A stretch of DNA of 27,893 nt from Candidatus Fermentibacterota bacterium (lineage in GTDB: Bacteria; JAFGKV01): contig JAFGKV010000174.1 in assembly GCA_016928395.1 (NCBI GenBank), positions 1 through 27,893 on the forward strand. The letters run 5' to 3'. The position numbers and the translations under genes are program-made. Position 1 is the first letter of the stretch; each line of letters opens with the position of its first letter. The notes under the pieces were generated by a model, which did not search any database, was not told the origin of the DNA, and saw only the letters and a list, made by a program, of their open reading frames with translations. This document shows positions 15,386 through 23,262 of the stretch, piece by piece.

Positions 15386-16762
15386 TCAGAGAGGGTAAGC
15401 CGGGCGGCCTCTCACAAGGGGAAGCCCGACAGAATCATCGCCGACAAGACGCCCTCTCTCTGCCACAAGACTCCCCCGAAGATACACTCGCTCGGGAGGA
15501 GAAGCCACCATGCGCCCTTCATAGGGGCTCCACCCTGCCTTTGACACCAGCCTTTGTGCATGTATGGGCATGCGACCCTGAGGGTCAAGGATAACGATGT
15601 CTGCATCGCTGCCAACACCCAGGCTGCCCTTTTGGGGGTACACACCCAAAAGCCGTGCAGGATTGGCCGACATGAGCCGTACCAGATCGGTGATACCGAT
15701 CCTTCCCCCGTGCACTCCCAGCCCGGTCATGACCCGAAGGCTCACCTCCACTCCCGGGATTCCTCCGGGGATACGCGAAAAATCCCCTGCCCACGCATCC
15801 TTGGACGACAGGGAAAATCCGCAGCTATCCGTCGCCACCACGTGCAAATCGCCGGCCGCAACGGCCTGCCACAGGGCGTCAGCGTGAAGCGCCGACCGCA
15901 GTGGAGGAGCGGTGGCATACCTGTGCCCCCCATCCACACCCAGCATCTCCTCAGTCAGCACCAAGTAATGAGGGCAGGTCTCTCCGCTGGCCCAAGCACC
16001 CGAGGCTCGGGCATCGGCCACGTGCCGAATTGAGCCCCCGCATGACAGATGCACAAGATGAATGCGCCCACCGGCGTGGCGAGTGAACGCCAAGACACGG
16101 TAGACCGCCTCCTCTTCAGCTTCCACCGGATGGGATCGCGCCACGGCCAGAGCGCCCTCTCCCCGGCGGCGTGTGGCATCCGATAGAACGCGTACCATTG
16201 CGTCGTTCTCCGCGTGCGCCAAGATGACGAACTCACCCCCGGCCGACGCCTCGATGACCCGGAACAGGGTCTCATCGTCCAGGTAGAGACCGCGCGATCT
16301 GTAGGTGGTGAAGACCTTCACTGAACGGATCTGGCCCGCCAGTGAGAGCACCCTGAGTTCCTCTTCCACTGCCCCGTCCAGCCGAGTGATCATGAGATGC
16401 ACTGCCCAGTCGCATGCGGCGGCCCGCCACGTCTCCCCATGCCGCGCCAGGCTCTCTGACAGGGAGCCTCTCACCTCGGCGAAATCGGCCACGGTAGTCA
16501 CGCCGCCCACCAAAGCCGAGCGCGAACCGGAGGCGACATCGTCTGCCGTTGCGACGCCCTGCGCCTTCAAGAAGAGGTGCACGTGGGGATCAACCACACC
16601 GGGAAGCACCCATAACCCCTCGCACGGGACGATCTCGGCCCCGGTGGAAGAGACGGTGCCGCGGGCGGCAACCGTGCCCGCCTCCACGAGCATGTCTTCA
16701 ACGGTCACACCACCCTCATCGATGATCGATCCCCCCCTGAATACCGTTCGCCGCGGCATCAT
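15386..16762 (-). CDS. Dihydropyrimidinase/hydantoinase-like amidohydrolase
   Basis: A 458-residue cytoplasmic amidohydrolase of the cyclic-amide group that hydrolyses rings such as hydantoin, dihydropyrimidine, dihydroorotate or allantoin. The bimetal ligands are visible: His60/His62 in VVDPHVHLF, the carboxylatable Lys149 in SVKVFTTYRSRG, His183 in LAHAEND, His238 in LVHLSCG and Asp312 in VATDSCGFS. The C-terminal NPARLLGVYPQKGSLGVGSD is typical of D-hydantoinase/dihydropyrimidinase. The loop TDSCGFSLSSK differs slightly from the usual TDHCPF/SDNCTF type. No pyr or allantoin genes are nearby, so the substrate is uncertain. It overlaps the REC-DnaA gene by ATGA, so it is translated in the same unit as the two-component pair. 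Confidence 0.88.
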   Translation of the reverse strand: MMPRRTVFRGGSIIDEGGVTVEDMLVEAGTVAARGTVSSTGAEIVPCEGLWVLPGVVDPHVHLFLKAQGVATADDVASGSRSALVGGVTTVADFAEVRGSLSESLARHGETWRAAACDWAVHLMITRLDGAVEEELRVLSLAGQIRSVKVFTTYRSRGLYLDDETLFRVIEASAGGEFVILAHAENDAMVRVLSDATRRRGEGALAVARSHPVEAEEEAVYRVLAFTRHAGGRIHLVHLSCGGSIRHVADARASGAWASGETCPHYLVLTEEMLGVDGGHRYATAPPLRSALHADALWQAVAAGDLHVVATDSCGFSLSSKDAWAGDFSRIPGGIPGVEVSLRVMTGLGVHGGRIGITDLVRLMSANPARLLGVYPQKGSLGVGSDADIVILDPQGRMPIHAQRLVSKAGWSPYEGRMVASPPERVYLRGSLVAERGRLVGDDSVGLPLVRGRPAYPL

Positions 16763-18564
16763 CCCCGGGCCAGACGCAGCCAGGCCCTGGTCTGGGCCGT
16801 GCTGAGGGTGCCACTGACCATCAGAGGAATTTCGTCGGGAACCCGGAACAGCCGTCTGAGACTCCGGGAGAGGGTCTCCTTGGCCGCCTGAAGCCCATCT
16901 TCTCCGACGCTTACCAAGACAACCACCGCAGCCGCTCTTCCCTGGGGCACCGTGCCGACGAGCTTGCGGGCCTCCATTATCTTGGGGCTCATGCTGTCAA
17001 GGACGACCAGATAGGTGGGCGGATAGTGCGACTCCACGGCCCGGCTGAGATCATCCCCCGGAGTCCACGAGGTGGTACCGACGATAACCCATCGGGCACC
17101 TGGCCCCTCCACATGCACCAGATACGCCCATCGATCGCCCTCGGGAATCTTGGGAGCATGCTCCCGCTTTCCCACCAAGGCTTCCACGGTGTCCATGACC
17201 AACGCCGACGACGGTCCCAACACCACAACCGGCGCGGCCTGCGGCAGGGCCGAGGCGATCTCCTCGGGGTAGCCGATAACCCTGGCGATGGGCACCGGCC
17301 TTCCGAATTCCTCCCCGATGGTATTGTCGTCAAGCTGACCCGCTCTCTGATCCCCCCGCGGCCCCTGCGAGGACGGGGAGGCTTCGATCAGCCCTTCATC
17401 CCGCTCCTCTTCGTCTGAACGCATTACGAGTCTGGCCAGCTCATCCACGGTCTCCCTGGTGACCACTGTCCCCCCGAAAGCCCGCATGGCCACAAGCTTG
17501 CGGGCCGCCCCCTCCATGCTCCTCACGTCCGTATCAAGCTTGGAAGCAAGGTAGTCTAGCAAATCGTCACTGATCTCCCACCCTTTCTGCCTCGCCTTGA
17601 GGCGAAGAATCCGCGACCTCAGCGTCGCATCAGGTCGGTCGATCTCCACCACCAAGCCGAACGCGAAGCCGCTGGTCATCTCTTCCGAAAGGGTCTCCAG
17701 TTCCTCGGGCTTTCGGTCGCTGGTGATGAGAATCTGTCTGCCATGCTCGTACATGTCATACAGGATCTCAGCCGCCACCATCTGAAGGCTGGGCGAGATG
17801 GCGAGAAACTGGATGTCGTCGATCATGAGAAGATCCAGTTTGGTATAGGAGCGACGCAGCTCATCCACCTGCCGCTTCTCGTGCGCATCCAGGACCTGTT
17901 GGCTGAAAATCTCCGAGGAGACATACTCGATCTTGGCGTCGGGCTGCCGCACGTGGATCTCATTGGCCAGGGCACACATGAGATGAGTCTTCCCCAGACC
18001 CGAGCCTCCGAACAGAAAGAGAGGGTTGAACCGAGTGCCCGGGCTCTCCGCTGCAGACTTCGCAGCCTCCGCAGCAGAACGATTGCCCACCCCGATGACA
18101 AAGTTGTCAAATCGATACTCCGCCAGGTGACGAAGCCCTTCCACCTCGAAGGGTCCCTGGGACGAAGCGTCGATGCGTTCCCGAACCTCAGCCTTGCGAC
18201 GCAGCATCGATCTGACGCGAGCCACTAGCTCCCGGGGGCTGAAGGGCTTGGTCAAGTAGTCATCGGCACCCAGTTCCAGACCGCGAACCTTGTCATCCTC
18301 CTCCCCCTTCGCGCTCAGCATCATCAGCGGCGTATTTCCCACCAGGCGATCGCTGCGGACACGCCGAATAAGCTCAAAGCCGTCCACCCGGGGCATCATG
18401 ATGTCACTAATGACCAGATCCGGATGCTCCCCCCGGATTACCTCCAACCCCTGCTCTCCATCTTGGGCGGTCAGCACGTCGAATCCGCTCCGCTCGATGG
18501 TGGTCTGCAGGAGTTTGAGGATAAGAGGATCGTCGTCGATGACCAGGATGCGGGCTTCGCTCAT
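16759..18564 (-). CDS. Response regulator: REC fused to DnaA-type AAA+ ATPase plus unassigned alpha/beta domain
   Basis: A 601-residue fusion. The ATG at 18564 is preferred over a GTG at 18579 because AGGGG precedes it by a few bases and it lies one base after the kinase stop. Residues 5-122 are an intact receiver: acidic D11/D12, phospho-acceptor D54 in VISDIMMP, S84 and K106 in LTKPFSP. Residues about 149-385 match the DnaA ATPase (domain III): YRFDNFVIGVGNRSA, Walker A GGSGLGKT (186-193), Walker B LLMIDDIQF (about 245-253), sensor I ILITSDRKPEEL and sensor II Arg348 in DVRSMEGAARKL. The DnaA box VII arginine finger (SRF) reads SGF at G299, and the DNA-binding domain IV is absent. Residues about 445-600 form another alpha/beta domain resembling a small GTPase without a working P-loop. 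Output is probably protein-protein rather than DNA binding (inference). Confidence 0.9.
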   Translation of the reverse strand: MSEARILVIDDDPLILKLLQTTIERSGFDVLTAQDGEQGLEVIRGEHPDLVISDIMMPRVDGFELIRRVRSDRLVGNTPLMMLSAKGEEDDKVRGLELGADDYLTKPFSPRELVARVRSMLRRKAEVRERIDASSQGPFEVEGLRHLAEYRFDNFVIGVGNRSAAEAAKSAAESPGTRFNPLFLFGGSGLGKTHLMCALANEIHVRQPDAKIEYVSSEIFSQQVLDAHEKRQVDELRRSYTKLDLLMIDDIQFLAISPSLQMVAAEILYDMYEHGRQILITSDRKPEELETLSEEMTSGFAFGLVVEIDRPDATLRSRILRLKARQKGWEISDDLLDYLASKLDTDVRSMEGAARKLVAMRAFGGTVVTRETVDELARLVMRSDEEERDEGLIEASPSSQGPRGDQRAGQLDDNTIGEEFGRPVPIARVIGYPEEIASALPQAAPVVVLGPSSALVMDTVEALVGKREHAPKIPEGDRWAYLVHVEGPGARWVIVGTTSWTPGDDLSRAVESHYPPTYLVVLDSMSPKIMEARKLVGTVPQGRAAAVVVLVSVGEDGLQAAKETLSRSLRRLFRVPDEIPLMVSGTLSTAQTRAWLRLARG

Positions 18565-18565
18565 G

Positions 18566-19732
18566 TCAACCCCTATCACGGCCGAGAGCTTCGGCCATCT
18601 TGCCGGGGCGCCGCGGTATCACGAAGCTGAACACGGTACCACGATCAGGACGGCTAGTGACGCGGACGCTCCCTCCGTGAAGTTCCACGAAGTGCTTCAC
18701 GATGGAAAGACCGATGCCCAGGCCTCCATGTTGCCTCCGATCCGAGCTATCCTCCTGCCGGAAAGCCAGAAACAGGTCGCGCAGCTTCTCCTGGGAGAGG
18801 CCCTTGCCCGCATCCGCAACGCTGAAGAGCACCGCTTTGCCCGCATCGCTGATCTCTAAGTCAATAACCCCGCCGGGGGGGCTAAACTTGACCGCATTGG
18901 ACAGTAGATTCTGAAGGGCCTTGCTCAGTTTGGCGCTATCACCGGTAAGCAGACCAGCGCGAGAATCGATGTTGACGCTCACGGCGAAACCGCGGGTGCG
19001 CGCGTCGCGAAGCAGATCATTCACCTTGCCTTGCAGCACATGGTCGGCCGGGAACATCGAGAGCTCCAGGGGCAGCGCACCGGCCTCGGCCTTGGAGAGC
19101 ATCATCAAGTCTTCGATAAGCGCTTTGAGTTGGTTGGAGCTGCGTACGATGTTCCTTGCGAACTCAGCGGTCTTCTCCGGATCGAGACCTCCCGCGGCCA
19201 GGAGTTCAGAATAGCCGATGACCTCGGTGAGGGGGGTACGCAGTTCATGGCTGATGAGTGAGAGAAACTCCGACTTCAATCTGATGGCTTCCTCACTGGA
19301 GCCTCGCAGCGTCTTCACGGCGTCCCTCATCTCCGCCAACTGGACATGCATATCATGGAGATCAACGGCGTGTTCAATGATCGAGGCAAGCTCAAGACGC
19401 CGCAGAGGCCGCTGCAGCACCAGAAAACGGTGGGAACCAAGATCTAGTGCAGCCAAATCGTCCTCCAGCGAGGAGGCTACCACGATCATCAGGGTGTGCG
19501 GGCTCATGGACGCCAGGAGATCCTTCACCTCGACGCAGTGCCCGTCTCTCACCCAAATCTCGCTGAGGATCGCGACGGGTTGTATGCTGTTGAGAAGCTC
19601 GCGCAACAGCGCGACCCTGCCGATCGCATGGACCCGATGGCCCCTGAGCACCTCGTGGGTTGTGTCGACATCGGCATCAGGCAGGCCGAGCAGCACGATG
19701 TCCTTTGGTTCGCCGATGATCCGTTCAGTCAT
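18566..19732 (-). CDS. Soluble histidine kinase with N-terminal pseudo-receiver
   Basis: A 388-residue sensor kinase without a transmembrane segment. Residues about 10-128 have the order of a receiver domain, but the acidic pocket is lost (VLLGLPDAD). The phospho-acceptor position carries Glu58 (LSEIWVRDG) and the conserved Lys-Pro is Arg-Pro (108-109). A coiled linker leads to HisKA with H162 in LISHELRTPLTEVIGYSE. HATPase follows with N box NLLSNAVKFSPPGG, G1 VADAGKGLS, F box LFLAFRQ and G2 GGLGIGLSIVKH. It should autophosphorylate and phosphorylate the REC-DnaA protein encoded next. The kinase gene overlaps the end of dapF by eight bases and its stop is one base from the regulator ATG. The input signal is unknown, presumably read through the pseudo-receiver. 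Confidence 0.93.
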   Translation of the reverse strand: MTERIIGEPKDIVLLGLPDADVDTTHEVLRGHRVHAIGRVALLRELLNSIQPVAILSEIWVRDGHCVEVKDLLASMSPHTLMIVVASSLEDDLAALDLGSHRFLVLQRPLRRLELASIIEHAVDLHDMHVQLAEMRDAVKTLRGSSEEAIRLKSEFLSLISHELRTPLTEVIGYSELLAAGGLDPEKTAEFARNIVRSSNQLKALIEDLMMLSKAEAGALPLELSMFPADHVLQGKVNDLLRDARTRGFAVSVNIDSRAGLLTGDSAKLSKALQNLLSNAVKFSPPGGVIDLEISDAGKAVLFSVADAGKGLSQEKLRDLFLAFRQEDSSDRRQHGGLGIGLSIVKHFVELHGGSVRVTSRPDRGTVFSFVIPRRPGKMAEALGRDRG

Positions 19733-20642
19733 GACAGTCTCCGTCGATGCCCGGCCATCGCCGGCCCAGCACGCCGAGGCCGCGCCTCATCACGTTCCAT
19801 CCTGCACCGCATCCCTCCGCCTGTTCGTCCGGTGGGAGGAATCCGAGGAAAACCAATCCCGCCTCGCCTTCGATCCAGATTCGCCCCTCAGGGTCAGGCC
19901 ACACGCGAAGTATGCCGCCCGGCTGTCGTACTCGAGTAACCTCGGATGCAAAGCGGCCTGCCCGCCACGTAGCGGCGGCGGCGGCAGCCGCGCCGCTGCC
20001 GCATGCCCGCGTCCACCCGACGCCCCGCTCCAGAACCTCAAGCTCGATGCTCTCATCCCGCGTGGTGCAGAAGCCCACATTGGCCCCTCCTGCAACTGCG
20101 GAAACAAGCTCCGCAGCCAGCTTCTCCTGTCGTTCTCGGGCTTCGGGGCCATCGAACACGACGATGTGGGGATTGGGCATGAACACCAGTGCCCCGGAGG
20201 CATCCCACGCTCCAAGTATCTCGTCAAGAGCCGGAGATGCCCGAAACCTGGGGATGCCCAGCCCAACCGCGCTCGGGAAGCCAGGGCCAGCTATCTCCAC
20301 AGGAAACACGGCATCGGTGATCCTGAAGCAGATTGACCCCGGCATGAAGAAGCCCAGGTCTCTCCCTCCGACCGCAAGGGCCCGCAGACCGTTGCCGCAG
20401 ACCTCCGCAGTTGACCCGTCCGCATTGAGAAACCAGAGTTCGGGATTGTGAGACGCCCCGTTCCACAGTACGATGCCATCCGCGCCCACGCCCAGTCGGC
20501 GATCGCAGACGCGCGGGGCGCGCCGGCTCATCTCCCGCACCGAGTTCGAAGCGGCGGGGTCAAGTATCCAGATAAGATCGTTGCCCAGCGCCTCTACCTT
20601 GGCAAATGGAGTGAGGCCTGGAGGAAACCGACTACGATCCAT
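19725..20642 (-). CDS. dapF: Diaminopimelate epimerase
   Basis: A 305-residue enzyme converting LL- to meso-diaminopimelate for lysine and peptidoglycan synthesis. I prefer the ATG at 20642, since the family begins shortly before the KVEALGNDLI motif; an in-frame start at 20702 would add 20 residues. The two catalytic cysteines are present: Cys82 in NADGSTAEVCGNGLRA and Cys214 in TRACGSGAAA. Substrate residues in GNDLI and PNPHIVVF are also kept. One change stands out: the usual ERGxGET reads ERGVGWT. The C-terminal IEGEAGLVFLG is typical, followed by an extra tail of about 37 residues. It lies downstream of the NagZ-like and LD-carboxypeptidase genes and overlaps the kinase gene, linking wall precursor metabolism with the two-component pair. 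Confidence 0.93.
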   Translation of the reverse strand: MDRSRFPPGLTPFAKVEALGNDLIWILDPAASNSVREMSRRAPRVCDRRLGVGADGIVLWNGASHNPELWFLNADGSTAEVCGNGLRALAVGGRDLGFFMPGSICFRITDAVFPVEIAGPGFPSAVGLGIPRFRASPALDEILGAWDASGALVFMPNPHIVVFDGPEARERQEKLAAELVSAVAGGANVGFCTTRDESIELEVLERGVGWTRACGSGAAAAAAATWRAGRFASEVTRVRQPGGILRVWPDPEGRIWIEGEAGLVFLGFLPPDEQAEGCGAGWNVMRRGLGVLGRRWPGIDGDCHD

Positions 20643-20902
20643 AGAATACTCTTGGGGTGAGTCCTTTCCCCCGCACAAACGCACCGCCGACGGCATGCCC
20701 ACGGCACCCGCTGATCCTCTTCGTACGCCGGCTTCTGTGGGGCTTCACCCCCATGGCTGTCCCCTTGACACGCCGAGCCGTATCGCACGATGGTCCTTCG
20801 GAGGCTGGGAGGGTGATTCCGGCGACCAGTCCTCGTCGCTGTGGATAGTGGTGGGGCGCATAGAATCACACATCGCGTCACCTCGGGTTCTCAAACCAGA
20901 CG
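20643..20902. other. Spacer between the GH3 gene and dapF
   Basis: A 260-base non-coding stretch follows the GH3 stop and precedes dapF. It contains a small hairpin (TGGGG/CCCCA around 20735-20752) without a T-run and, on the plus strand, TAGAATCACA at 20860-20869 with no -35 match. No convincing minus-strand promoter for dapF was found. An alternative in-frame dapF start at 20702 lies inside it. Confidence 0.5.
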
Positions 20903-22321
20903 TCATGGTGACCAATGTACGCGATGAACATCCCCGGGGGAAGCATCAAGAAGTGCCGAAAGGCCAGGCACATCCGGACGGCCGCATGCCTCTATCTCTC
21001 CGCACAGCAACCTGACAGCAGCCTCTTGGGAAGCTGTTGTCGCATCCCCGGCCAAGATCAGTGACATGCGTCCCGCCAGACATCGCGCAGCGTTCAAGGC
21101 GCCGCAGGCCAGTATCACAGGGGCTATTCCCCTCGGTTCTTTGGCTTCGTCAGCCGCCGCCAGCACCGCGGCCGTGGCGGATACCCCGGAGACTGCCACA
21201 AGGGGCATGCCTGCCGGATGCAGAGCGTCCCGCTGCCGCAGCGCGGCCTGCAGGGGACGGGCCCACCCACACTCACCGGCCCGATCAGGTACTATGCGCA
21301 AAGATGCCGGAATGCGGGATCCCATCGGCGGCGGCTTGCACCCTACCCAGGCCACCGCGTGTTCCGCGATCTCCCGGGCCAACACCTCCTCACCCATGCC
21401 CTCGCCGATGGTCTCGGAATCCCTGACCGCGACACCCCCAGAGGAGTGCCCAAAGCCCAGATCAGGCCCGATAACAAGATCAGCCCCCGCCTCCAGCGCA
21501 GCCGCGGCAACCGTGGTATCGTTCCCTCCGGCGCCCGCCATCTCCAGGCTGTCGGTCAGGATGATGCCCTCGAAACCCAACTCCTCACGCAGCAGAACCC
21601 GCAGGATGGCGGGGCTCAGCGATGCCGGCCTCCGAGGCCCAGGATCCAGACTCTCGCTCCATAGGTGTCCCACCATGACCGCGCCAACTCCCGCGCCTAT
21701 GGCCTTCTCAAAGGGAATCGCATCACTCCTCATCCACTCATCATAGCCAACCTCGAGATGAGGCAGGTGGTGATGGGAGTCCTCCTGACTTCGCCCGTGA
21801 CCGGGGAAGTGTTTCGCCGCAGCCATAATGCCTTCACCCTGGCACCCTCTCACAAATGCCTCTACCATGGCACTGACCCTGGCGGGAGTCGCGCCAAAAC
21901 TCCTCGTGCCGATGACGGAACTTGTGCCCGAGAACAGCAGATCCGCCACCGGCGCGAGAATCATGTCCAGTCCGAGAGCCTTGGCGTGCCCGGCAATGGT
22001 CTCTCCCATCAGCCGCGCACAACCAGGAGACCCCGTCGCTCCGACGGTGAAGGCCTTGGGAAGCCACCGGTAGCCTGCCACCTGGCTTGCGGCCCCTTGC
22101 TCGAAGTCCGCCATGAGCAGTGGCCGGGGGTGGCACATGGTTCGGGCCTCGTCGGCCACTCGCCGCCACTCATCAGCCCGACCGCGCCGCAGGAGTACGC
22201 CTCCGAGCCCGTGGGCACGGGCTATGCCGAGTATGTTCTGCCAGACTGCCTGCCAGTCCGGCACGGACAGGTCAAGTACAGGCACCAGATGTCGGTACAG
22301 TGAATCTGGAACCTGCCTCAT
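20903..22321 (-). CDS. nagZ: GH3 beta-N-acetylhexosaminidase, NagZ-like
   Basis: A 472-residue cytoplasmic glycoside hydrolase family 3 protein; no signal peptide is seen. NagZ releases GlcNAc from GlcNAc-anhydroMurNAc-peptides during wall recycling. Marks are ILAPVADLL, IGTRSFG, the KHFPGHG motif (170-176), the catalytic His in EDSHHHLP (H183) and the nucleophile Asp257 in ILTDSLEMAG. The start is set by the ATGA overlap with the upstream ldcA-like gene; a further upstream in-frame start would run deep into that gene. Beyond the barrel (about 330) lies an extra domain of about 140 residues, Ala- and Gly-rich with Rossmann-like strands, absent from the short Gram-negative NagZ. Neighbouring LD-carboxypeptidase supports the recycling role. 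Other GH3 exo-glycosidase substrates are possible. Confidence 0.85.
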   Translation of the reverse strand: MRQVPDSLYRHLVPVLDLSVPDWQAVWQNILGIARAHGLGGVLLRRGRADEWRRVADEARTMCHPRPLLMADFEQGAASQVAGYRWLPKAFTVGATGSPGCARLMGETIAGHAKALGLDMILAPVADLLFSGTSSVIGTRSFGATPARVSAMVEAFVRGCQGEGIMAAAKHFPGHGRSQEDSHHHLPHLEVGYDEWMRSDAIPFEKAIGAGVGAVMVGHLWSESLDPGPRRPASLSPAILRVLLREELGFEGIILTDSLEMAGAGGNDTTVAAAALEAGADLVIGPDLGFGHSSGGVAVRDSETIGEGMGEEVLAREIAEHAVAWVGCKPPPMGSRIPASLRIVPDRAGECGWARPLQAALRQRDALHPAGMPLVAVSGVSATAAVLAAADEAKEPRGIAPVILACGALNAARCLAGRMSLILAGDATTASQEAAVRLLCGEIEACGRPDVPGLSALLDASPGDVHRVHWSP

Positions 22322-23262
22322 ACCACGCCTGGCTGGAGTAAGCGCAGCACGTGATTGTCCGCATCGAGCTCGGCACGGCAGCCCTGTGGCCACGTGGCGA
22401 TGTCACGCTGGTGGCCGACTGCAAGACCGTACACGGTGGGGATGCCAAGACTCCCGATTCGTTCGGCAATCACGTCGATTATCTCACGCTCCGATAGTTT
22501 GTAGCACTCATGGAAGCGACCACACGCCACGCCCGCCACATCCTCGAACCGCCCGGAGAGAATGAGCTGTGTCAGCATTCGGTCTACCCGGTAGGGCGCC
22601 TCCCCAACATCCTCCAGAATCACGATTCGCTGTCGTAACTGCAACTCCCACGGCGTACCCATCAGCGACACCAACGTCGCCAGATTGCCGCCAACAAGGG
22701 CGCCTCGGGCACGACCCCCCCGAATGACCACCGGAGCAGGATCGCCGGGAGCATGGGAGATGGTCACGCCCGGCCCACCCTCTCCCACCGCGGCCCAGAA
22801 TCCGGAAGCCGCCCACTGGGTAAGCCTCGCCTGGCGGCCGAAAGCAGGCATGGGACCGGCGAAGGTAACGACATCGCATCGGAGGGCAGCGGCCTGAAAT
22901 GCCGTCACGTCCGACATCCCGACAAAGACCTTGGGGTGCCGTCGCACCAGGCTCCAGTCCACGTGAGGGAGCAACCGTATGGTGCCATAGCCACCCCGGA
23001 TCGAGATCACTCCCTTGACCGACGAGTCGCTGAATGCCCAATGGAGGTCGGAAAGCCGCTCATCGTCGGCTCCCGCCAGAAAGCGAGAGCGCCTCGCCGC
23101 ATGGGGACCAAGTACGGGATCGAGCCCCAGTGCCCTCGTGGCTTCTGCGGCTCTGCGCAACATACCGCGGGACGCAGTCGGGCTGGCAGGACATACGAGA
23201 GCCACCGCGTCACCCGGACGGAGGGCGGGCGGCCTGATCAGGCGCTTAGCTGCGGAGTGCAC
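22318..23262 (-). CDS. ldcA: S66 LD-carboxypeptidase, LdcA-like
   Basis: A 314-residue cytoplasmic serine peptidase. LdcA removes the terminal D-Ala from murein tetrapeptides so that tripeptide can be reused; the related MccF cleaves microcin C. The family start IRPPALRPGDAVALVCPAS follows closely on a GTG at 23262, which I prefer; a GTG at 23331 would overlap the ABC gene by 86 bases. The triad is visible: Ser117 in FVGMSDVTAF, Glu217 in ILEDVGEAPYRVDRML and His284 in AVGHQ, with the oxyanion-loop RGGYG at 89-93. These positions agree closely with P. aeruginosa LdcA (115/217/285). The gene overlaps the ABC ATPase by 17 bases and the GH3 gene by four, forming one translation unit. Confidence 0.9.
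   Translation of the reverse strand: MHSAAKRLIRPPALRPGDAVALVCPASPTASRGMLRRAAEATRALGLDPVLGPHAARRSRFLAGADDERLSDLHWAFSDSSVKGVISIRGGYGTIRLLPHVDWSLVRRHPKVFVGMSDVTAFQAAALRCDVVTFAGPMPAFGRQARLTQWAASGFWAAVGEGGPGVTISHAPGDPAPVVIRGGRARGALVGGNLATLVSLMGTPWELQLRQRIVILEDVGEAPYRVDRMLTQLILSGRFEDVAGVACGRFHECYKLSEREIIDVIAERIGSLGIPTVYGLAVGHQRDIATWPQGCRAELDADNHVLRLLQPGVV

Noticed and set aside
19218-20336. Plus-strand open frame (about 372 codons) antisense to the kinase and dapF
   Set aside because: Low-complexity Ser/Arg/Pro-rich translation, no motif, and it spans two well-supported genes.
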